Below are positions 56,692 to 64,000 of a stretch of DNA of 64,000 bases, piece by piece. The stretch is from assembly GCA_037447655.1 (NCBI GenBank), contig JBBHKE010000354.1, forward strand, positions 124,001 through 188,000, written 5' to 3'. The notes beneath the pieces were generated by a model. The model was given only the letters and a program-made list of their open reading frames with translations. It ran no database searches and had not been told where the DNA came from. Position 1 is the stretch's first letter, and each line of letters opens with the position of its first letter. The stretch is from Zygnema cylindricum (Eukaryota; Streptophyta; Zygnematophyceae; Zygnematales; Zygnemataceae). The position numbers and the translations under genes are program-made.

Positions 56692-57679
56692 TGTTGAAAT
56701 TGAAAATCTTTACTTGTAGATAGAGCTGTGAGTAGGAATTAAGAACTTAGAATACTTTGGGAAATGAAAACTTGTAATACTCACCTCAAATAGTGGTACA
56801 ATTATACAATACTAAGAGAGTGTACTATACGGCTAGTTGGACATGCGTCAGCAAGAAAAAGTTGTTGCACGTTTCACAGAGTAACGCCGATGACCAGATA
56901 TACGTATCAGGAGATTAACAAGCGGATTGATGAAATTGGACGAACAGAATGCAAATCAGATATCTGGAAAAGTATGGTACGGTCAGCCAAGAAGGGTTGT
57001 TGATAAATAGCGAATTGAAGGACGAGATTTTGAAGGGACCACAAATGACAAGCACACTTGGACGGCATCAGGTGCTTCGTACTATATGACAACAGTTAGC
57101 CGGATTCTATATACCACTGTTGACTTAGCGCCACGATTATTTAATGTACAGAATTGTATTTGTTAATATATCTGGAAATAAAGATTTGTAGTTTAGCTAA
57201 TTTAAAATAGTGTCGCACTATTCAGATTTAGATAAATGGCAAAATTTGGTTTTCGAAGTACTCTTAGAATAGTAAGTACAGTTGTAGTACCTTTTCGTAA
57301 CATAGAACACTATTGTAGGACAGTCAATTACGTTAGAGTGACCAGTAGATACTCTTTGTAAGTATATAGTTTAGGACTTAGACAAATTGTGATTATCGAA
57401 GTCTTCGGATATTAATCAACTAAGGAAGTTGTTTCTGAATCTGCAGTATGAATATCTTATAGTTGGCTTGATTAATTGAGTTGCGATTATGAGAAGTGTT
57501 TCTACACTTTGTTTACTATTGTTATATAGCATTTGAGTTTGTATATATCACTGGGTTGCATTCTGTTACTTCTTGAAGTTGGCTGTTGAGTAGGGTGATT
57601 GATAGCTTCTGTTTTAGATGTCTACTTCCACTACTACTGCTGCTGGGTCTCCTCCTGCTAATGTGGTTGTAGAACAACA
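56692..57679 (+). repeat. 3' LTR of P
   Basis: 988 bp, TGTTGAAATTG...GTAGAACAACA, followed by the target duplication CCGAA (57680-57684). It matches 29669-30189 apart from the deletion in that copy. Its last ~70 bases (ATGTCTACTTCCACTAC onward) resemble the R solo LTRs. Confidence 0.88.
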
Positions 57680-57684
57680 CCGAA

Positions 57685-58340
57685 TACATCTGAATGAATG
57701 ACACCAAGAAGATCTTTGGCTTGGTGGTCAAAGACTTTAGGAAGGGGAAGCTTGTGAAGCTTTCCGAGAGCACAACCATCACAAATATGGGACTCTTTCG
57801 GACTAAGTTTGACTCCTAACATATCATTCTAGATCATCTTAGTAAGTCTCTCATGATGCATATGTCTAAGCCTTTTATGCAACAAAACAATATCACATGG
57901 AACATTAGAATATGCAAAATCAGTTTTATTAGCTAGGTCCATGCGCTACAAAAACTTTGGGCCTCTAGTTCCCACTAGAGCTACTCTCCCATCCTTGCTC
58001 ACTATTTTCTTGTTGTTTTTCTGGAGGACCTCAAAGCCTTTGTTTTCAGTTTCGGACGTAGAGAACATATTTTTCTAGAATTTTGGTTCATACAAAATAT
58101 CATACAAGGTCCTCTTAACTGACTTGCCATCTATCACACAATCTAGATCTATATTGCCCTTAGCACTTGACTGGACTACATACCCACAAGCATAAAAGAT
58201 TTGACGTAGGGGAATAGGGAACAGCTCTTTTAACGAAGCTTTGTTCCAACACATATGCAATGAAGGGCCAGAATCCATGATCCATCCGAGGTCTTTTTCT
58301 CCCTCCATCATGTTAAGTTTGGTGAGGGCGAAAAACTGTG
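57685..58340 (-). pseudogene. Integrase N-terminal part and protease (Q)
   Basis: Right to left: LGWIMDSGPSLHMCWNKASL (58310-58250, DSG protease triad), QIFYACGYVVQSSAKG, GKSVKRTLYDILYEPKF, then LLHKRLRHMHHERLTKM (HHCC His pair, about 57880), CDGCALGKLHKLPLPK and GVIHSDVFG (first catalytic Asp), ending at the P insertion. The remainder of the core lies at 29040-29663. Confidence 0.88.
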
Positions 58341-59211
58341 TGTCGTCAGTTTTCACAAAACTTATCCCATCTTGTGACTCCTCCATTTTTTTCTTTCCGA
58401 ATTCCGTATCTTTAACCAAAAAAGTGACAGTTTTGTTTCGGGTCTTTCTGTGCAATGGGAGGTTTGTCATGTCTCCATCCTTTTCAAAAGTTACCTGTTT
58501 CAAAAGCTTTGATATATAAGGGACAAGCTCTAAAAGAATTACCATCATTATAACAATACACACATGTGTCAAACTAAGGATTAAAATGATTTCCTTTATA
58601 TATGTTTTCTTTCATAAACTGAGCTGCAAATGCTACACCTGGTTTTCCATATCCAAGAGGTGTCTAAGTAGTCTCTTCTAACATGATATAACTTATGGCT
58701 ATCTGTAGATTCCAATGAAACTTTTCCAACTTCTTCATTGCATCGCAGGCTCTATTACATTCATTAGGAAGCCTCTCTAAGAGAATTATAGCCTGATGAT
58801 ATAGGGAAAAATTCCCCTGGAGCATGCATTTTCTGAAACTAACATGCGAAACCGATTAGCGTATTCTAGTATGCTACCACTGTATTTTTACTCATATATC
58901 TAATCAGCAGTTATAATTTCTTGCTGATCACTAGCTCTAACATAAGAAGATTTCAGGGCATCCCACACTTTTGAAACTTTTGTGACGATAATATAACTCA
59001 ACAACAATTCTTTATAAATCATAAGCTTTAAAAGATGCAAAGCATCTTCATTTTTTTTTATCAAAGTCGGCATCAATTTATGCCAAGGATCCAGGGAACT
59101 ATTTACAATATCGAAAAAAAAAACTTGCTTAAAGTAAGACTTCACGAATTCTGCCCAATAGATTTATTCACGTCCATCAAAGACCGAGTTTGTGAAGGCG
59201 GGCCCGTGACC
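58341..59211 (-). pseudogene. Copia gag (Q)
   Basis: Read minus: a start region SQTRSLMDVNKSIGQNS (59190-59140), SLDPWHKLMPTLIKKNEDAL, YIIVTKVSKVWDALKSSYVRAS (58940, conserved copia capsid helix with Trp), then in other frames the ERLPNECNRACDAMKKLEKF-type stretch near 58750. The knuckle region (about 58540-58560) is unclear. Frameshifts and stops are frequent. Confidence 0.72.
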
Positions 59212-59508
59212 TGTTGTTCAAAGACAACTGCTGGCGCTGATGATGAAGAAGAAGCAACAGTAGTCATAATGGAACAAATTAATTGAGGAATTTTCTACTA
59301 AGACTGATGGCAAAACAACAACTTTGATGGACAATAAATTTTTTATGTGACATACAAAAGAACACATACACAAAATTTCAATCAATTCTGCTCACAAATC
59401 TGTGAGATATTTAGAGATAAAAATCATAAAAACTGCACATACTGTTTTCTATATCATTTGTTCCTAATATAAATAAAATTCACAAAGTCTTATTTCTATA
59501 CAGTGAAA
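59212..59508 (-). repeat. 5' LTR of Q, truncated
   Basis: In plus reading it starts TGTTGTTCAAAGACAAC, the same as the 3' LTR at 21559, and follows it through the uninterrupted LARD target (TAAAT at 59335-59339) to about 59508, where an unrelated sequence begins. Confidence 0.8.
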
Positions 59509-60168
59509 CTACTAGTGTTGGGTATCGAGGACCATTTGCCGATGTTCGATATATATCGAATTTCAGGTACCCGATAATCGACATATCGCTTCGATATATC
59601 TCAAAAATGAAAACATCGCGATATATCACCGATATATCGCTGATATATCCTATCGCCAGTATATCGAAGCATAAAAAAAAAAGAAAAATAAATCACAAGT
59701 CACCAAAGTCACGTTCCTTCGGACAAAGTGACCGTAAAATCTTTGCCGAAAGAAATACGGCTTTTCCTTAAAAGTCAATAGAGTGAAGGAGATCTTTGAG
59801 GTACATTGACACGGTACACTTGCTAAGTACACGCATATAATACGCAAGTACGGATTTCTATACGAAAATGGTCGGTTTTCAAATTTTTGACAATTTCATA
59901 GATTTGATCATCAACATACAATGAACCACTCAAATCAAAACACGTATGTAAAAACTTGTTTACAGACGTTACGCTATGTAACTGAGGCCTCTGACACCAC
60001 ACTATTCAATAAAATCATAAATTAGAATTATTAACGCTAATTCACCTGAACCTTAATTAGTTTAGAATAAAATTTAGTGTTATTAATTCTATTTCAGGTA
60101 AAACCCTTAAAATCTGGGGGCGCCGATATAACGTTCATATCGCTAATAACGATTCAAGGTGTATTGTA
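59509..60168. other. CGATATATCG-rich block and MITE fragment
   Basis: 59520-59670 holds at least six variants of the palindrome CGATATATCG; the block starts TAGTGTTGGGTATCG, a start reminiscent of hAT-type elements. 60000-60162 ends CGCTAATAACGATTCAAGGTG followed by TA, matching the ends of TA-flanked MITEs. No gene. Confidence 0.4.
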
Positions 60169-60602
60169 CACCACTAATCGCTAGTAGAGTAAATAACGCT
60201 AATTTGGTGCCACCTGTTTTTTTTCCGAAATACAATCTGTAATTTTATTTTTCCTTTACGCCTTTTAAGGTTCATTTTTTAATTAGCATTAATAACCGAA
60301 ATACATCGCGATGTTTATAGTGTGGTATACGGACGTGGTCTGTCTGTACCAAAATGTACTTTTTGAAATAAAAATGTACAAAAAGTCATTTAATGTTATT
60401 GCACACGCATGTGAATGCGCTCTAGGGAAAAACATACGCAAACTCGAATATTCAGATTTTGGCATACGAATTGTCAAATTTTGTACAGAAACATATATAA
60501 CTTAGATATCAATATGGCGGGCATTTATTTTTCTAAATAACCCAAGTTAGAGTTAGTGATATATTAGTATATATGTTATTTCTGGAATTTTTTTTTTCTT
60601 AA

Positions 60603-61338
60603 TTAGGGTCAAGTTCCATTAGTCGTTTGTGTAATCGTACGGCTAACTCTACGGGCCGTACTAATTGAGTCGATGTTCCATTACAAAAAAATTGTAATCT
60701 ACGTGTTATACATTGAGTGGTACCTCGTGGGTTTTGAGCGGATATTTAAAATCTTTAAAAAATCTTCACACCGACAAATTTCACGTCAAATCTTCATTTG
60801 CGTACCATGTACATGCGTACCTAGTAATAATACGACAAAACTTTTGTACTTTTTGCAAAGGACAGTCTTTTACGCCAACTCATTTTTTAGCGATCCTGTT
60901 TTCGAACATGACAAAAATCCTTTGCTGGAAATAGTGTGACGAAAGAAATTGCGCGACGAAGGACCATTTCAAAATTACTTTTTTGATTTTCAGATGCATT
61001 TGGAAAAGTACATACCATGTGTAAATTTCGTCAGTTTTCGTTGGTTTTCCATTGTGACACGTAGCTTATTAGTCCAATGTGTCACTATTAATTTTTTTCT
61101 GTATATGCCAACCCACCTCCTACAAGTACGTTGGCAGCTACAGAGAAAAATGAAGCGAACGCCTCGGGGATGAACATTTGACGGTCAGTATTGCCTCCAA
61201 GACCTTTGGAGAAAATTGGCAAGATTCTCTGTAATGTTGTTTCGCATATAAAAACAAAATAAGTGGTACAGTCTGGTACGGATAGTCACGGATTTCTGTA
61301 AACTACCCCACTTTTCGAGTGAAGGAACTTGACCCTAA
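60603..61338. mobile_element. TIR element, copy 1 (about 736 bp)
   Basis: Ends are a perfect 15-bp inverted repeat: TTAGGGTCAAGTTCC at 60603-60617 and GGAACTTGACCCTAA at 61324-61338. Internal sequence is about 70% like copy 2 over the whole length. It contains an imperfect hairpin at 61099-61143 (CTGTATATGCCAAC / GTTGGCAGCTACAG). No protein-coding content recognised. Confidence 0.7.
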
Positions 61339-62075
61339 GGGTGGCGTTCCATCAAGACTTTTTGTAATTGTACGGCTAACATTACAAGATGCCACATTTT
61401 GAAAGATGTTCTTTTAAGCAAGGTTTGTAATCGATGTGCTCAGAACTAAGTGGTACCACGTAAGGTAAGATGATATATTGATAATCGTCAAATAGTTTTT
61501 TAACCGACCAACTTTAACTCGATATCTTCAATAGTTCAATTGCATACCATGTATGTGCGGACCAGGTCATCGTAATACACAAATTTTGTACTCTTTGCAA
61601 ACGTTTGTCAAATGCCAGGTCAATTTTTTAGGGTTTATGTTTTTTCGCGCGACGAATGAGCACCGCCACAAATAGTGTGACGAATGGCTGGTAATAAAAA
61701 TAGCGCGACGAAAGCTCGTTACGAGATTACTTTTGTGATTTCGGTTAGATTTCTGAATGTATATATCATGTGCGAAATTTTTCGATTCCGTTGGTTGCCA
61801 TCTTGACAAGTATGTTCATAATCTAACGTGTCGCCGCTCAAACATTTTCTCTAAATGGTGATGTACCTCCTCGATGTACATCACCATTTAAAGATGCTTC
61901 ACGAAAAAAAATAACCAACGGTCATTGTTACCTCCCAGACCTTTGGAAAATATTGGCAAGACTCTTTGTAATGTTGTTCGCTGATAAAAACAAAATAAAA
62001 GGTACGGCGTAGTACGGAGAGGTTCGGATTCCTGTAAACAACCTCACTTTTTGTCTGATGGAACGCTACCCTTAG
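61335..62075. mobile_element. TIR element, copy 2 (about 741 bp)
   Basis: Ends are a 19-bp inverted repeat with one mismatch: CTAAGGGTGGCGTTCCATC at 61335-61353 and GATGGAACGCTACCCTTAG at 62057-62075. It abuts copy 1 in the same orientation. It contains a perfect 15-bp hairpin at 61852-61890 (TAAATGGTGATGTAC / GTACATCACCATTTA) at the position equivalent to the copy 1 hairpin. Confidence 0.7.
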
Positions 62076-62291
62076 TGTTAATAACACTATTTTTTTTTTA
62101 ACGCTATTTATTCCTTTACTCTTATAGCGATTCACGGTGTACTATTCATTACGGTACTGTAGTTTTCCATGCCAAGTTAGATTAGGTAGCACGGTAATGT
62201 TGGTGTTTCTGCGCAAGTTACGGAGTAGGACCAACGGTGTGTGGACGGCAGCATATGTCCGTTGAAATTTGATGTTATGCAGGGTACAGTA

Positions 62292-62498
62292 CATTGTGAA
62301 TCGCTATTAGTGTTAAATGTTTTTTCGCCACATAAAACATCTTTCTCTGTACACACTTATCGTATTGTTGATGTGACGGTTGCAATTGAAAGCCAAGATT
62401 GTCACCTTCCCATTAGAGGTCTCCATGTACAAGTGTGTACGGAGAAAATATGTTTTAAGTGGCGAAAAAAACATGAACACTAATAGCAATACACGGTG
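62292..62498. mobile_element. MITE with ~75-bp inverted repeats and TA duplication
   Basis: A 207-bp element flanked by TA (62290-62291 and 62499-62500). The left arm CATTGTGAATCGCTATTAG ... TTTTTTCGCCACATAAAAC pairs with the right arm almost throughout, leaving a ~55-bp centre. The TA duplication and lack of coding sequence suggest a mariner-type MITE. Confidence 0.75.
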
Positions 62499-62500
62499 TA

Positions 62501-64000
62501 CTCTATTGTCTTGCTACAGTTAGTGTTTTAGGGTCCACACCTAATGTGCTTCCTCATCCGCTCCGTGAACGCATGTTCTAAAAAACATAATGATGGTCTT
62601 TTGCCCTTCTTACTTCTTGTTTGTGAGTTTTTTTCTGCTATTGTCTTCTTGCTTTTTGGAAATATAATGGATAGGTTGCCAATATTAAAATTATTATGAA
62701 CGAGCAATTGAATTTTGCGAAAAGGTTTTTGGATGTCTTGCAAATGCAGGAAACAAAAGGTTGGAGCTTAAGAAAATTATCAAATAATCTGCTAAAGAAG
62801 CGGCACATTTCAAAGTCTTCCAAAGCAGCAAAAGCGTTGCCCTAAAGACAGTCTTGAAAAAACGCGTGAAGGTGAGAATGCACACTTATAATGTTTTAAT
62901 GCTAAAGAAAAAAAAAAAAAACGGAAACTTGTCCTTTTTTATATTTCGAACATATCATATCGTACCAGTCTCTTTTTATAAACAAATGTCATGTTATTTT
63001 GAACGGACTGTACACACTATCTTTGAGCTCCACTGTAAACTTCACTGTAACACTGACAAAGAACACATTGACTGTACAGACTTCCTTAGACTACCTCTGA
63101 AATCCATTGTAAGACTCACAATATAAACTTATTCACTACAAGGATCCTTGTACTTTGGATTCCACCGTAAGTCTGATTTCCCTTGTAAGGCTCACAGTAA
63201 ACTTATTGTACAGACATACAGAATGTAGGACTAAATCTACTATAAGACTCACTCACTATACACTCACTATAGAGAGCACAAAGTGTACACTCACTGTCGA
63301 GACTACCTTTGAAGTGTGAAACGCACTGTACAATTGTTACACTGTACATGTACAAACAAACTAATCAATATTCATCTGAATGTCGTACACGTCTGAAGTG
63401 ATACGTGGCATCGGCCAGTTCGAGTGACAGAGATGAATCTAAGCACCACGGACTACTAATACCGGAGCAAGATTACACGAGGGCCCAGAAATCAAATCAC
63501 CAGGCAGCTCTTATCAAGAGTTTAGACTAGGTAGAGAAAAACAAACACAAAGTAGATTATGTGTAGTTTCCAATTATAGAATTAGGAAATACATTTGATG
63601 TACAAAAAAAACCGGACAAATTGTCTCTATCAATAAAATTGGCTTTCTGTTGCAATTTTCTGTCTTTTCCAATCTATGAATGATAAGTTTCTACCTCTAT
63701 ACACACTGTCTAAATAGCCTAGCTCTAAAACACACTCTAAGTGGCGGTCTAATAACAATGTGTTAAGTGTCTAATGCCCACTGCATGATAAGACGTGGGG
63801 GAGTAAAACATGTCTAACAGAAAGCAGGAAAAACTGAATCCTAACTGAATCTTGCTACGGTTCCCCCTCCCAAAATATCGTTGACACCAAGGTCGCCGAT
63901 CCACCTCACAAATGAAGTATGCGTGAGCACATCGATGTGCCGGAGAATCGCCCATAATCGCACTTTTAACATGAACTCCACTGTAAGACATGCTAGAATG
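62501..64000. other. AT-rich sequence without recognisable genes
   Basis: No domain-bearing frame. 63010-63350 is a decayed simple repeat of variants of 'cactgtaagactcac', which recurs once at the window end (63975-63990). Short frames at 62854-63126 (+) and 63749-63991 (-) match nothing known. Confidence 0.5.

Larger units (their letters stand above)
29669..57679 (+). mobile_element. Copia element 'P' with target duplication CCGAA
   Basis: A plus-strand Ty1/copia element inserted into the integrase of Q. 5' LTR remnant 29669-30189, gag-protease-integrase 36975-39053, RT-RNase H 54829-56640, purine tract 56681-56691, 3' LTR 56692-57679. It starts TGTTG, ends CAACA and is flanked by CCGAA. 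Two copies of copia family A are nested in it: one in the 5' LTR, one between integrase and RT. A deletion joining A1's truncated LTR to P gag removed the rest of the P 5' LTR, the primer site and the gag start. Confidence 0.85.
21559..59508 (-). mobile_element. Copia element 'Q', split by nested insertions
   Basis: A minus-strand Ty1/copia element in three pieces. Its 3' LTR is 21559-21686 plus 26332-27108, interrupted by the LARD. RNase H, RT and the C-terminal half of integrase occupy 27132-29663. The N-terminal part of integrase, protease and gag occupy 57685-59200, followed by a partial 5' LTR (59212-59508). The two integrase halves rejoin exactly when the 28-kb insert and one CCGAA duplication are removed, giving HSDVFGPVES. 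This proves that the flanking pieces are one element. The 5' LTR is truncated near 59508, so no outer target duplication can be read. Confidence 0.85.
60169..62139. mobile_element. TA-flanked TIR element containing two smaller TIR elements
   Basis: Left end TA-CACCACTAATCGCTAG...AGAGTAAATAACGC; right end, reverse complement, TA-CACCGTGAATCGCTATAAGAGTAAA. TA at 60167-60168 and 62140-62141 would be the target duplication. Without the two inserts at 60603-62075 the element is about 500 bp. No transposase is visible. Confidence 0.55.

Noticed and set aside
57619-57660. Start of a copia gag (MSTSTTT...) after the P LTR
   Set aside because: The LTR continues to CAACA at 57679 directly followed by the CCGAA duplication, so this ATG lies inside the LTR. 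The same applies to the similar ATG in R1.
59216-59270. gag start MTTVASSSS in Q
   Set aside because: The stretch lies inside the LTR, which ends GAACAACA at 59212 in minus reading; the similar sequence at 21573-21613 is likewise within the LTR.
63010-63350. CRISPR-like array
   Set aside because: The repeats are short, variable and without regular spacers, and the surrounding sequence is clearly eukaryotic.

Overview
The window is about 64 kb of eukaryotic, AT-rich nuclear DNA made almost entirely of decayed transposable elements. I found no intact host protein gene, rRNA or tRNA gene, and no CRISPR array. The mixture of Ty1/copia and Ty3/gypsy LTR retrotransposons, solo LTRs, a gag-pol-less LTR derivative with an initiator-Met-type primer site, and TA-flanked miniature DNA elements suggests a large, repeat-rich streptophyte genome (land plant or charophyte alga). 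That assignment is inference. Gypsy elements carrying a cytosine methyltransferase, as here, have been reported in charophytes (recalled literature, not checked).

Layout. (1) 1-2095: repeat debris and a weak protein remnant. (2) 2096-11373: a plus-strand Ty3/gypsy element with both LTRs (gag, protease, RT, RNase H, integrase, chromodomain-like tail). (3) 11374-14459: sequence without a recognisable gene. (4) 14460-20650: a minus-strand Ty3/gypsy element, 5'-truncated, ordered protease - C5 DNA methyltransferase (DNMT) - RT - RNase H - integrase - PHD finger; a solo copia LTR splits its RT. (5) 21559-59508: one minus-strand copia element ('Q') blown apart by nested insertions. An LTR derivative sits in its 3' LTR (21687-26331), and a plus-strand copia ('P', 29669-57679, target duplication CCGAA) sits in its integrase. 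P holds two copies of a third copia family ('A1' 30190-36974, 'A2' 39054-54828, both minus). A2 is in turn interrupted by a second DNMT-bearing gypsy element (42622-51346) bounded by inverted, not direct, LTR-type repeats. (6) 59510-64000: miniature inverted-repeat elements and AT-rich sequence.

The main discovery is the pair of gypsy elements encoding a DNMT, one of which also has a PHD finger behind integrase. Both DNMT regions read in one frame, interrupted only by stop codons, and keep the ENV and AHR motifs; one keeps an intact PCQ catalytic motif. A plausible role is methylation of the element's own DNA or of its insertion site, with the PHD finger steering integration to modified chromatin. 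Other notable points are a tRNA-like (pol III A/B box) module in every long LTR of family A, a solo LTR carried inside the RNase H of both A copies with the same target duplication, and adjacent TIR elements whose arms and internal hairpins differ in sequence but keep their pairing.

Nearly all coding stretches are pseudogenes. Many breaks are Gln-to-TAA/TAG, Trp-to-TGA or Cys-to-Tyr changes, consistent with decay by deamination of methylated cytosine.
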